From: Treponema sp.
GTDB lineage: Bacteria; Spirochaetota; Spirochaetia; Treponematales; Breznakiellaceae
NCBI GenBank assembly: GCA_009777335.1
Contig: WRMC01000007.1
Span: 1-64,000 of the forward strand
Direction of reading: 5' to 3'
Length of the DNA: 64,000 nt
Part shown: positions 7,353 to 15,570 of the stretch, piece after piece
Numbering within the stretch: the stretch's first letter is position 1
How the letters are laid out: each line of letters starts with the position of its first letter
The notes under the pieces: model-generated
Databases searched by the model: none
Seen by the model: only the letters and a program-made list of their open reading frames with translations
Told to the model about the DNA's origin: nothing
Position numbers and translations under genes: made by a program

Positions 7353-8833
7353 AGATAACAATCTCCGGCTCTTCCCGGGTCTGCGAGGCCGCCGAGGGGG
7401 AGACCCTCTTACTGGCCCTGGCCCGGTCGGGACTCATTTTGGCGGCCCCCTGCGGCGGGCGGGGACGCTGCGGCAAGTGCCGGGTCCGCCTCGTGAAGGG
7501 CCAGGTCTCGGGCTCGGCCCCCGACCAAGAGGGCTGGGTCCTGGCCTGTACGGCCCAAGCCCTGGGGGATCTGGAGATAGCTCTTCCCGGCCACGCCTTT
7601 GAAGCTATCCAGCAGCCGGGGACCGAACTGTCCGGGGCCGATCGAGCGAGAAAGCCCGGCGGGGTAGGGAGGGCCGGGGTGGCCCTGGACATAGGGACCA
7701 CCACGGTCTCGGCCCGGCTGGTGGACCTGGACCAGGGTGCTCCCATAGATGGGGTCTCGGAGCTCAACGATCAGCGGGTCTTTGGGGCCGACGTGATGAG
7801 CCGCATCGCCGCGGCCCGGGAGGGTAAGACGGCGGAGCTCCATGGGCTTATAAACCGCCAGACGAAGCGTATTATAGAAGGATTTTTACAAAAGTGGGGC
7901 TTGGCAGCTATAGAGACCCTCTCGGTGAGCGCCAATACCACCATGCTTCATTTTTTCTGCAATGAAGACCCCTCGGGGATGGGGGAGGTGCCCTTCACCC
8001 CGGTTTTTTTGGAAGACCGGCTTATGAGCGGGGAGGCCCTGGGCCTTCCGGCGGGTAAGGTGCAGATCCTGCCTTCGATTTCGGCCTTTGTGGGGGGCGA
8101 CCTCTGCGGGGGCCTGGGGGTCCTGGACATCCTCCAGAGTGAGGGCCCGGTCCTCCTGGTAGATATTGGCACCAATGGGGAGATGGCCCTCTTTAACCAG
8201 GGGAGCATCCTCTGCTGCGCCACCGCCGCGGGGCCCGCCTTTGAGGGGGCCGAAATCTCCCAGGGCATGGGGGGCCTGGCCGGTGCCATCAGCGGGGTCC
8301 AGTTGATAGACGGGGAGATTTCCCTCACCACCATAGGAGAGGGCCCCCCCAAGGGGATCTGCGGCTCCGGGCTCATCGATGCGGTGGCGGTCCTCTTGCA
8401 GAAGGGCCTGGTGGACGAGGCGGGTTACATGGAGGCCGGGTCCTTTGCCCTGAGCCCCGAGGTCTCGATCACCGCCCGGGACATCCGGCAGTTTCAGCTG
8501 GCCAAGAGTGCCATCATGTCGGGGATCAAGATCCTCTGCCAGAAGGGGGGCCTTGAGCCCGCTGACATAGGGCATGTTTATATCGCCGGGGGCTTTGGCT
8601 TCTTCATCAACAAGAAGAATGCCGTCGGGGCGGGGCTTTTTCCGGCGGAGTTTCTGGGGACCCTCTCGGTATCGGGGAACCTGAGCCTCCAGGGGGCCGA
8701 AGAGGCTCTGGGGGATGGGGACTTTGTGTCCCGCTGCCGCCGGATCATCGAGGCTTCCACTGTGATAGACCTCTCTTCTGACCCTGGTTTTATGGAAGAG
8801 TTTGCTGAGAACATGCTCTTTAATGTATATTAA
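7349..8833 (+). CDS. Corrinoid protein reductive activator with [2Fe-2S] domain
   Basis: A 494-residue protein. Residues 1-80 are a plant-type ferredoxin domain with cysteines 35, 41, 44 and 67 (PCGGRGRCGKC then LACTA). The rest is the DUF4445/ASKHA-type ATPase domain with VALDIGTTTVSARL, LLVDIGTNGEM and VYIAGGFG, as in RACo/AcsV proteins. This family uses ATP and low-potential electrons to reduce inactive Co(II) corrinoid back to Co(I). Such enzymes are needed because corrinoid methyltransferases lose activity by occasional oxidation. Overlaps the corrinoid gene by 4 bases. The [2Fe-2S] type is the bacterial RACo form rather than the [4Fe-4S] RamA form of methanogens. Confidence 0.9.
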   Translation: MKITISGSSRVCEAAEGETLLLALARSGLILAAPCGGRGRCGKCRVRLVKGQVSGSAPDQEGWVLACTAQALGDLEIALPGHAFEAIQQPGTELSGADRARKPGGVGRAGVALDIGTTTVSARLVDLDQGAPIDGVSELNDQRVFGADVMSRIAAAREGKTAELHGLINRQTKRIIEGFLQKWGLAAIETLSVSANTTMLHFFCNEDPSGMGEVPFTPVFLEDRLMSGEALGLPAGKVQILPSISAFVGGDLCGGLGVLDILQSEGPVLLVDIGTNGEMALFNQGSILCCATAAGPAFEGAEISQGMGGLAGAISGVQLIDGEISLTTIGEGPPKGICGSGLIDAVAVLLQKGLVDEAGYMEAGSFALSPEVSITARDIRQFQLAKSAIMSGIKILCQKGGLEPADIGHVYIAGGFGFFINKKNAVGAGLFPAEFLGTLSVSGNLSLQGAEEALGDGDFVSRCRRIIEASTVIDLSSDPGFMEEFAENMLFNVY

Positions 8834-8882
8834 AAATATGGTAAAAGTGATAACATTATAACTACTTTGGTGGAGGTCCTTA

Positions 8883-10262
8883 ATGGCAGCAAAACAATTT
8901 ACAAAAACCGCATACACAAACCTATCTGATTTTATCTATGCCAGGTCCCTCTACCCGGTGAAGCTTAAAAATGGCATGGTCATTGGGGGGGGCACCCTGT
9001 ACCCGGAGATAAATTTTACCCTTCCCTCCATGCTGATTAAACAAGACACCATGGCAGAGGTGATCCGGAACTACCGGGAGATTACCACCGGGATCTGTGA
9101 CCGGGCCCGGGACCTTCATGTGGAGGGCTTTGTGGCGGAGATCGAAACCCTGCCTCCCATGACCGAAAACCCCCAGTGGGGCATTGATGTTTGCAAAACC
9201 GTGGTGGACATCGTCAAGGACTACGAGGCCAAGTACGGCATTAAGGGAGCGGTGAGGATCACCCCCACGGATATCCGGGAGGGGAATGATCTGGAACATA
9301 TGTGGCGGGGCCGCCACTGGGACGCCATCATGGAGACCTTTAGGGGCTGTGCCGCCGCGGGGGCCGAACTTTTGGCCATCGAGTCCGTGGGGGGCAAGGA
9401 GGTCCACGATGAGGCGGTGATGTACTGTGACATCGCCAAGTCCCTCTTTGCCCTTTCGGTCCTGGGGGCCGCCGACATGGAAAAGCTCTGGACCGAGATC
9501 GTCGGCATCGCCGGCAGCACCGGCACCATCGCCTCGGGGGACACGGCCTGCGGCTTCGCCAACACCGCCATGGTTCTGGCGGACCGGAACTATATCCCCA
9601 AGGTCTTTGCCGCGGCGGTCCGGGTTATCTCGGCGGTCCGGAGCCTGGTGGCCCTGGAATGCGGAGCCGTGGGGCCCCATAAGGACTGCGGCTATGAGGG
9701 GGTCTACATCAAGGCCATCACCGGGACCCCCATCTCTATGGAAGGAAGAAGCGCCGCCTGTGCCCACCTCTCGCCGGTGGGGAACATCGCCATCTGCGCC
9801 GCCGACCTCTGGAGTAACGAGTCGGTCCAGAACATCAAGCTTTTGGGGGGCATGGCTCCCACCATCTCCTTTGAGCAGCTGGTCTACGACTGCCGCCTGA
9901 TGAACGAGGCTACTAAGCGGGGTCCCGAAGCGGCCCTGCTCCTCCGGGATCTCCATGCCGACAGCGACAGTAAGCTGGACCCCCAGGCCTATGTGCTCCG
10001 CCCCGATGTGGTCCTTGATATATCCAGGGAGCTGGTACATATTGAAGGGTATTACCCCCGGGCCAAAAAAGCTGCCGCCCTGGCCCTGGGCTCTATTAAG
10101 AAGGCCCATGCCGGGGGGGACCTCAAGCTGGACGACAAGGAGCTGAGCTGGCTGGAAAACCTGGGTGAAACGGTGGAAGCTTTACCCGGCGATGTGGGGG
10201 CCTTTATCGAGAGCATGGAAGGTGAATGTGAAAAGTTCGATCCGAAAAAATACAACATGTAA
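8883..10262 (+). CDS. mtaB: Methanol:corrinoid methyltransferase MtaB
   Basis: A 459-residue protein, the length of MtaB. All three zinc ligands known from archaeal MtaB are present in matching context: Glu167 (AIESVGGKE), Cys223 (GDTACGFANTAM) and Cys269 (GPHKDCGYEG). The enzyme binds methanol at zinc and moves its methyl group to the cobalt of MtaC. A TGGAGG ribosome binding site lies at 8872-8877. A 49-base AT-rich gap separates it from the activator gene; MtaC follows after 18 bases. Strong match, so methanol is a firm substrate prediction for the operon. Confidence 0.95.
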   Translation: MAAKQFTKTAYTNLSDFIYARSLYPVKLKNGMVIGGGTLYPEINFTLPSMLIKQDTMAEVIRNYREITTGICDRARDLHVEGFVAEIETLPPMTENPQWGIDVCKTVVDIVKDYEAKYGIKGAVRITPTDIREGNDLEHMWRGRHWDAIMETFRGCAAAGAELLAIESVGGKEVHDEAVMYCDIAKSLFALSVLGAADMEKLWTEIVGIAGSTGTIASGDTACGFANTAMVLADRNYIPKVFAAAVRVISAVRSLVALECGAVGPHKDCGYEGVYIKAITGTPISMEGRSAACAHLSPVGNIAICAADLWSNESVQNIKLLGGMAPTISFEQLVYDCRLMNEATKRGPEAALLLRDLHADSDSKLDPQAYVLRPDVVLDISRELVHIEGYYPRAKKAAALALGSIKKAHAGGDLKLDDKELSWLENLGETVEALPGDVGAFIESMEGECEKFDPKKYNM

Positions 10263-10280
10263 ATAATACAGGAGGAAGGT

Positions 10281-10910
10281 ATGTCATTAGCAACAATTTC
10301 TGAGGTCTTACAAAAGGGCAATTCCAAGGAAGTGGTCCGGCTGGTCGAAGAGTCCCTCGCCGCGGGGGTGAGTGCCCAGGATATCCTGGACCAGGGTCTT
10401 TTAAAGGGAATGGGCGAACTGGGAACCCGCTTTAAGAACGGCGAGGTCTTTGTCCCCGAAGTTCTGGTAGCCGCCCGGGCCCTTAACCGGGGCACCGAGG
10501 TCCTCAAGGCCAAGCTGGTCGAAGAGGGGGTCAAGCCCATAGGAAAGGTGGTCATAGGGACCGTCAAGGGGGACCTCCACGACATTGGCAAGAACCTGGT
10601 AAAGATGATGATGGAAGGGGCGGGCTTTGAGGTCATAGACCTGGGAGTCGATGTGGACGAGGAGAAGTTTGTCGAAGCCGTCAGGACCCACAGTCCCCAG
10701 GTGGTGGCCCTTTCCTCCCTCCTGACCACCACCATGAACCAGCAGCAGGCGGTCATCGAGGCCCTTAAGGCTGCGGGGCTTAGGGATCAGGTAAAGATCA
10801 TGATAGGGGGAGCCCCCATCACCCAGAGCTTCTGCGACGAAATTAAGGCTGATGCCTATACCCCCGACGCGGCCTCCGCCGCCGAGGTGGCCCGGGCCTT
10901 TGTAGCTTAG
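10281..10910 (+). CDS. mtaC: Methanol-specific corrinoid protein MtaC
   Basis: A 209-residue corrinoid carrier. Helical cap domain at about 1-85, then the B12-binding domain with DLHDIG at 98-103 (His100 as cobalt ligand) and the GGAPIT loop near the C-terminus. Located 18 bases after mtaB with GGAGG ahead of the ATG, the usual MtaB-MtaC pairing, so this copy is the likely partner of MtaB. Last gene of the operon: an intrinsic terminator begins 19 bases after the stop. Confidence 0.92.
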   Translation: MSLATISEVLQKGNSKEVVRLVEESLAAGVSAQDILDQGLLKGMGELGTRFKNGEVFVPEVLVAARALNRGTEVLKAKLVEEGVKPIGKVVIGTVKGDLHDIGKNLVKMMMEGAGFEVIDLGVDVDEEKFVEAVRTHSPQVVALSSLLTTTMNQQQAVIEALKAAGLRDQVKIMIGGAPITQSFCDEIKADAYTPDAASAAEVARAFVA

Positions 10911-10928
10911 CCATTTTTTACATCATTT

Positions 10929-10957
10929 AGCCTGGGCAGATGTCCAGGCTTTTTTTG
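10929..10957 (+). terminator. Intrinsic terminator of the methyltransferase operon
   Basis: A perfect 7-base stem AGCCTGG/CCAGGCT with an 8-base loop, followed by TTTTTTTG and further T-runs. Placed just after mtaC. Confidence 0.9.
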
Positions 10958-10991
10958 TGTTTTTTTACTTTTTTTGAGCTTTTCTTGATGA

Positions 10992-11025
10992 CCTCCAGTG
11001 ATTATAATGTTATACTTACTGGAGG
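10992..11025 (+). promoter_or_regulatory. Promoter region with inverted repeat around the -10 boxes
   Basis: Arms CCTCCAGT (10992-10999) and ACTGGAGG (11018-11025) form a perfect 8-base inverted repeat with an 18-base centre that contains two -10-like boxes, TATAAT (11003-11008) and TATACT (11011-11016). A TTTCTT at 10981-10986 is the best -35 for the first. The arrangement fits an operator overlapping the promoter of the sugar-binding lipoprotein gene. Confidence 0.45.
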
Positions 11026-11069
11026 GCTTAGCCCGTAGTATTCACTTTACGTTAAATGGAGGTTTAACC

Positions 11070-12791
11070 ATGAAGCAAAAAATTGTACTCCTTCTGGGGG
11101 TCTTTCTCCTCTTCACCCTTTTTATCGGCTGTAGAGCGGATGTGGCCCAGCGCCAGGCGGGGACCGTCCAAGGGTCGTCCTATGTGGTTCAGGATCAGAA
11201 CCTGACCCCCCCGGGGACCCTGCCCATCGTACGGCAGCCCATCACCCTTAGTATTGGGATGGGGGTCTCAATCTGGATCGCCGACTATTATGACAACGAT
11301 CTGACCCGCTATCTGCAGGATCTGACCGGGGTTAACCTGGAGTTTGTCCTCTACGATGCGGGGGCCGACGGGACCACCAGGCTTAACCTTCAGGTGGCCG
11401 CCGGTGAACCCCTGCCGGACCTCATCTTTGGTCTGGGGATAGGCGAAGCCGCCCGGCGCATGGCCTACGGAAGGGCCGGAGCCATTCTTCCCCTGAACGA
11501 CTACATTGAGCATATGGGTGTTCATACCCAGTATGCGGTGTCCAGGGTTCAGGAAGTTCTGGGGGGCGTGGACCCCTGGTTCTTTGGTATGGACGATGAC
11601 GGCTATATCTGGGGCTACCTGGGTTACAGCGCGGTCTTCCCCAACCAGTCATCTGGCCGGGCCTGGTACAACAAGGACTTTGCCGATGTCTTGGGGATGA
11701 ACGAATCCCAATGGCGGGGGGGCGACCTGGCCCGGGGCCGGATTGCCGACCAAGCCTGGTTCGTCAAATACCTAAGGGGAGTTCGGGACAACGACGTAAA
11801 CCGGAACGGGATTCCCAACGACGAGATCCCCCTTCTGGGTCACACCGCCTGGCGGGGTCAGGTTCTTAACTGGCTCACCCGGCAGTACATCTACAGCGAC
11901 TATTCATCTACCAACAACTACTGGATGATCGACGACCGGGGTCAGCTTGACGTGGTCTACGACAAGCCCCAGTTCCAGGAGGCCCTTCGTTTTATCAACA
12001 TGCTCTACAACGAAAGGCTCTGGGATGAAATGTCCCTTACCCGGGATACCATAGACCCGATCGTTAACCAGCAGGATCCCATGGTAGGGGTCATCGTCAG
12101 CGGTACCTCCTTCGTGACCTATCCCCGGCTGGTGACCTACCTGCCCATCGGGGTTGTCGAAGGTCCCAACGGCTATGCGGCCAATACCTACTCGGTGGCT
12201 AATCCTGGGTTTAACTGGGCCATCTCTGCCAACTCCCAGTATCCCGAGGCGGCCTTCCGCTTCCTCGATGCCACTTCTTCCGATGCGGACTTCCCCATTC
12301 TTCCCCGCTACGGTATGAAGGATAGGGATTGGCGTATTGCCCTTCCCGGCGAAGTTGGTCTCTACGGTGACATTGGTCCCACCCCGGTTTACTTTACCGA
12401 ACTTATCAACACCTGGGGTTACAACAACACCGCCCACTGGCGGGCCGAGTTTGGGATCGACTACATGAACCGCAAGTCCGCCATGGCCTGGAACGGCGAT
12501 GAGGACAATGATGAATGGCACCTGGGGATCGCCGTACAGGCCCAGTTCCCCTATACCCCTGCCAGGGTTCCCGTGGGTCTGCGCTACACCTCCGACCAGC
12601 TTGAACAGTGGGCGGACCAGCGGATTACCATCAGGAACTACGTGAACCAGAGCCTGGCCCTCTTCGGCACCGGTCAGATGAATCCGGACACCGATTTTGC
12701 CGGCTTCGTTGACACCCTGCGCCGCATGGGTTATCTGGATCTTCTTGCCATGGACAGGCAGGCCTATGCTGCCCTAATGGCCGGCCGTTAA
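11070..12791 (+). CDS. Extracellular solute-binding lipoprotein (ABC importer type)
   Basis: A 573-residue lipoprotein: Lys-rich start, hydrophobic helix and lipobox FIGC with Cys21. The mature part has the look of family 1 sugar/oligosaccharide-binding proteins (LplA-like): early LTGVNLEF, AAGEPLPDLIFGLG, NDEIPLLG, a hinge region and a C-terminal RRMGYLDLLAMDRQAY. It would bind a substrate outside the inner membrane for an ABC importer. No permease or ATPase gene is nearby, so it is an orphan here. ATG at 11070 is chosen over upstream starts because of the GGAGG at 11058-11062 and the signal peptide. Confidence 0.85.
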   Translation: MKQKIVLLLGVFLLFTLFIGCRADVAQRQAGTVQGSSYVVQDQNLTPPGTLPIVRQPITLSIGMGVSIWIADYYDNDLTRYLQDLTGVNLEFVLYDAGADGTTRLNLQVAAGEPLPDLIFGLGIGEAARRMAYGRAGAILPLNDYIEHMGVHTQYAVSRVQEVLGGVDPWFFGMDDDGYIWGYLGYSAVFPNQSSGRAWYNKDFADVLGMNESQWRGGDLARGRIADQAWFVKYLRGVRDNDVNRNGIPNDEIPLLGHTAWRGQVLNWLTRQYIYSDYSSTNNYWMIDDRGQLDVVYDKPQFQEALRFINMLYNERLWDEMSLTRDTIDPIVNQQDPMVGVIVSGTSFVTYPRLVTYLPIGVVEGPNGYAANTYSVANPGFNWAISANSQYPEAAFRFLDATSSDADFPILPRYGMKDRDWRIALPGEVGLYGDIGPTPVYFTELINTWGYNNTAHWRAEFGIDYMNRKSAMAWNGDEDNDEWHLGIAVQAQFPYTPARVPVGLRYTSDQLEQWADQRITIRNYVNQSLALFGTGQMNPDTDFAGFVDTLRRMGYLDLLAMDRQAYAALMAGR

Positions 12792-12804
12792 AGTATGCTT
12801 TTTT

Positions 12805-12921
12805 AACTATTCGTAAACTTCAGTTTACGAATAGTTTCCGCTGAAGAAAGCAATTTTCAGTGCTTTAGCACTGGAAATTGCAGGACTTGTACGGCAACCG
12901 ACCGGGTTGCTGTACAAGTCC
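12805..12921 (+). other. Three tandem hairpins in the leader upstream of the URO-D gene
   Basis: Three near-perfect hairpins follow one another: 12805-12836 (15-base arms AACTATTCGTAAACT and its complement, no mismatch), 12850-12881 (14-base arms with one G-U, loop TTTA) and 12883-12921 (17-base arms starting GGACTTGTACGGCAACC, one G-U, loop GACCG). None has a T tract, so they are not ordinary terminators. They sit between the binding-protein stop and the terminator at 12936-12970 and look like a structured mRNA leader or a cluster of palindromic repeats. Confidence 0.75.
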
Positions 12922-12926
12922 CAAAA

Positions 12927-12970
12927 GGATGGTGACCATCCCGGGGCTTCGGCCCTGGGATGGTTTTTTT
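12927..12970 (+). terminator. Terminator with competing hairpin, abutting the next ribosome binding site
   Basis: A textbook intrinsic terminator: 12-base arms 12936-12947 and 12952-12963 (one G-U), UUCG tetraloop and seven T (12964-12970). The left arm start CCATCC (12936-12941) can instead pair with GGATGG at 12927-12932 (loop TGA), so two folds exclude each other. The ribosome binding site AAGGAG (12971-12976) begins on the next base and the ATG is at 12983, leaving no room for a promoter. This fits an attenuator that controls the URO-D-rpiB-galM operon. Confidence 0.8.
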
Positions 12971-12982
12971 AAGGAGCAAGAG

Positions 12983-14041
12983 ATGACATCAAAAGAACGA
13001 ATCAGCCGTATGTTTAATCATCAGGAGGCGGACCGGGTAGCTATTACCGATGGCCCCTGGTCGGGAACCATGGCCCGGTGGCGCAAAGAGGGGATGCCCG
13101 AAAACACCGATTGGCGGGATTACTTTGGGATAGACAAGATGCAGCGCATCCGGGTGGATAACAGCCCCCGCTGCGAACGGAAGATAATCGAAGAGACCGA
13201 TGAGTACCGCATCAGCACCACCGAATGGGGGGTGACCCTCAAGAATTTTAAAGTAGCAGATTCAACTCCGGAATTTCTGGAGTATACCATAGATACCCCC
13301 GAAAAATGGGAGGAGGCCAAGAAGAAGATGACCCCCACCAGGGATAGGGTGGACTGGGACCGGCTTAAGGAGAATTTCCCCCTCTGGCAGAAGGAGGGGC
13401 GCTGGATAGAGGGGACCTTCTGGTTTGGCTTTGACGTCCTCCACTCCTGGATGGCTGGGACCGAGACGGTCCTCATCGCCATGCTCGAAGATCCCGAGTG
13501 GTTCTCCGACATGGTTAACACCTACCTGGATACCACCATCGCCCTCTATGACATGATCTGGGACGAGGGCTACCATTTTGATGCGGTCTTCTGGTACGAC
13601 GACATGGGCTACAAGAACTCCACCTTTTTCTCTAAGGAGCTCTATGTGAATCTTCTAAAGCCCATTCATAAGCGGGCCATAGACTGGGCCCATAACCGGG
13701 GGATAAAGACCCACCTCCACTCATGCGGAAACATCATGCCCTTTATCCCCGACCTGGTGGAGATAGGCCTGGATGCCCTTAACCCCATCGAGATCAAGGC
13801 GGGGATGGACATAAAGGCCCTTAAGCGGGACTTTGGAAGCAAGCTGCTTCTTCATGGGGGGGCCGATGCCCTCTACCTGGATAAGCCCGATAAGATCCTC
13901 CCTTATATAGAAGAAATGCTCCCTATTTTAAAGGAAAACGGGGGCTATATTTTTTCCTCCGACCATTCGATCCCCAGCTCCGTGTCTTTGCAGGATTATA
14001 CGGACATAGTGAAGGCGGTGAAGAAGTACGGAGCATACTAG
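12983..14041 (+). CDS. Uroporphyrinogen-decarboxylase-family protein (possible corrinoid methyltransferase)
   Basis: A 352-residue URO-D-fold protein. Unlike the one at 5529 it keeps the His-x-Cys zinc-type motif (HLHSCGN, His246 and Cys248) seen in MtaA/MtbA methyltransferases, though the second cysteine is not evident (LLLHGGADA is found in the C-terminal region). Reaction unknown; a methyltransferase or an unrelated role in sugar metabolism are both possible because rpiB and galM follow directly. ATG at 12983 chosen over an upstream in-frame start because AAGGAG lies 6 bases before it and the upstream part is hairpin leader. The stop touches the rpiB start. Confidence 0.75.
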   Translation: MTSKERISRMFNHQEADRVAITDGPWSGTMARWRKEGMPENTDWRDYFGIDKMQRIRVDNSPRCERKIIEETDEYRISTTEWGVTLKNFKVADSTPEFLEYTIDTPEKWEEAKKKMTPTRDRVDWDRLKENFPLWQKEGRWIEGTFWFGFDVLHSWMAGTETVLIAMLEDPEWFSDMVNTYLDTTIALYDMIWDEGYHFDAVFWYDDMGYKNSTFFSKELYVNLLKPIHKRAIDWAHNRGIKTHLHSCGNIMPFIPDLVEIGLDALNPIEIKAGMDIKALKRDFGSKLLLHGGADALYLDKPDKILPYIEEMLPILKENGGYIFSSDHSIPSSVSLQDYTDIVKAVKKYGAY

Positions 14042-14488
14042 GTGAAGATAGCGATAGGAAACGATCACACCGCGGTTAGTTTAAAGAAGGTGATCAGCGA
14101 ACACCTGGCCCAGGGGGGGCATGAGGTCCTTAACATGGGGACCGATTCTACCGAGAGCTGCGACTATCCCATATATGGGGAAAAGGTGGCCCTGGAGGTG
14201 AGTTCCGGCCAGGCCGACCTGGGCATCCTTATCTGCGGTACCGGCTTTGGGATTTCCTATACGGCCAACAAGGTTAAGGGGATCCGGGCGGTCCTGTGTT
14301 CCGAGCCCTACACGGCGAAGCTTTCCCGGGAACATAACGACAGCAACATCCTCGCCTTTGGGGCTCGGGTGGTGGGGGATGAGCTTGCCAAGATGATCGT
14401 CGACGCCTGGCTGGGCGCTTCCTTTCAAGGGGGCCGGCACCAGCGGCGCCTGGACCTGATAGAAAAAATGGAGGCCCCCAATGGCTGA
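14042..14488 (+). CDS. rpiB: Ribose-5-phosphate isomerase B / LacAB-RpiB family
   Basis: A 148-residue RpiB-family isomerase. Landmarks: GNDHTAVSLK at the N-terminus, ESCDYP, the catalytic-cysteine loop ICGTGFGISYTANK, the phosphate region and REHNDSNILAFGAR. It interconverts ribose 5-phosphate and ribulose 5-phosphate in the cytoplasm; RpiB-like proteins may also act on allose or galactose 6-phosphates. GTG start immediately after the preceding stop; overlaps galM by 8 bases, so the three genes form one operon. Confidence 0.9.
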   Translation: MKIAIGNDHTAVSLKKVISEHLAQGGHEVLNMGTDSTESCDYPIYGEKVALEVSSGQADLGILICGTGFGISYTANKVKGIRAVLCSEPYTAKLSREHNDSNILAFGARVVGDELAKMIVDAWLGASFQGGRHQRRLDLIEKMEAPNG

Positions 14489-15545
14489 ATCGCTTAGCTG
14501 CACCACCGAAACCTTCGAAACCCTTAAGGACGGCACCCAGGTAAGCCTTTACCGCATTAATGGGGGAAGGGGAATCACCGCAGAAATTTTGAGCTACGGC
14601 GGGATCATCCACCGGCTCTATGCCCCCGATAAACATGGCCAGAGGGATGATATCGTTCTGGGGCAGCCCAGCGTAGAGCGCTATGGCTTATCCCCCAACT
14701 GCGCCGCGCCGGTCATAGGCCGGGTGATCAACCGCATAGGGGAGGGGCAGTTTATGGCCGGGGGCAAGCTCTGGCAGACCGAGATTAACGCCCAGGGTAA
14801 CTGCACCAACCATTCCGGGAGCGGGAACTATGCCCGGCGCCATTTTTCCGGGGAGCCCTTCGAGGGCCCCGAGGCGGCGGGGGTAAAACTTTACTTAAAA
14901 GATAATGGCGAAGGGGGATTCCCCGGAACCATGGATGTCTGGGTTACCTACAGCCTGGACCAGGAGGGGAACCTTAAAATTTTCTATGAGGCCCTGCCGG
15001 ACCACGAGACTCCGATCAATATAAGCAACCATGTGTACTTTAATTTATCCGGCCACGCAAGCGGCAGTACGAAGGATCAGCTTCTTCAGCTTGATGCGGA
15101 CTTTGTGATGACCTTCCACGAGAATGGCATGCCCCTGGGGGAGATCATCTCGGTGAAGGACACGGACCTGGACTTTACCAGCCTAAGGCCCCTGGGCCAG
15201 GGCTATGACAGCCAGCACCCCCAGCTCTCCCTAAAGGGCTACGATCACAACTACTGCATCCGGGGCAGGGGCCTTCGCCGGGGGGGCATGGCGCAGGATC
15301 TAAACACCGGCCGGGCCCTGGAGTTTTTCACCGACATGCCGGGGGTCCAGCTCTACACGGGGATCCACCTCTTTGAGGGGATCTGCCCCGGCAAGGACGA
15401 TGCCCAGTACCGCAACGGCTGCGGCTTCTGCCTGGAAACCCAACACTACCCCAACGCGATGAACTTTTCACAATTTCCATCGCCCATGTACCAAGCCGGG
15501 GAAAAGTTTGAATCAACGACGGTGTTTAGGTTTTATACAGTATAG
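14481..15545 (+). CDS. galM: Aldose 1-epimerase (galactose mutarotase)
   Basis: A 354-residue mutarotase. Visible motifs: YGGIIHRLYAPDK near the start, INRIGEGQF, catalytic-type NISNHVYFNLSGH, GYDHNYCI and the C-terminal FCLETQHYPNA with the conserved glutamate. It equilibrates alpha and beta anomers of galactose, glucose or related sugars. It overlaps rpiB by 8 bases. A second, diverged copy is at 32124. A foldback element starts 26 bases after the stop. Confidence 0.92.
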   Translation: MAESLSCTTETFETLKDGTQVSLYRINGGRGITAEILSYGGIIHRLYAPDKHGQRDDIVLGQPSVERYGLSPNCAAPVIGRVINRIGEGQFMAGGKLWQTEINAQGNCTNHSGSGNYARRHFSGEPFEGPEAAGVKLYLKDNGEGGFPGTMDVWVTYSLDQEGNLKIFYEALPDHETPINISNHVYFNLSGHASGSTKDQLLQLDADFVMTFHENGMPLGEIISVKDTDLDFTSLRPLGQGYDSQHPQLSLKGYDHNYCIRGRGLRRGGMAQDLNTGRALEFFTDMPGVQLYTGIHLFEGICPGKDDAQYRNGCGFCLETQHYPNAMNFSQFPSPMYQAGEKFESTTVFRFYTV

Positions 15546-15570
15546 ATAGGACAAACATTGCATCTAATAT

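Noticed and set aside
12805-12970. Cobalamin riboswitch before the URO-D gene
   Set aside because: The conserved B12-box-like core is not visible; the region is a row of simple hairpins.
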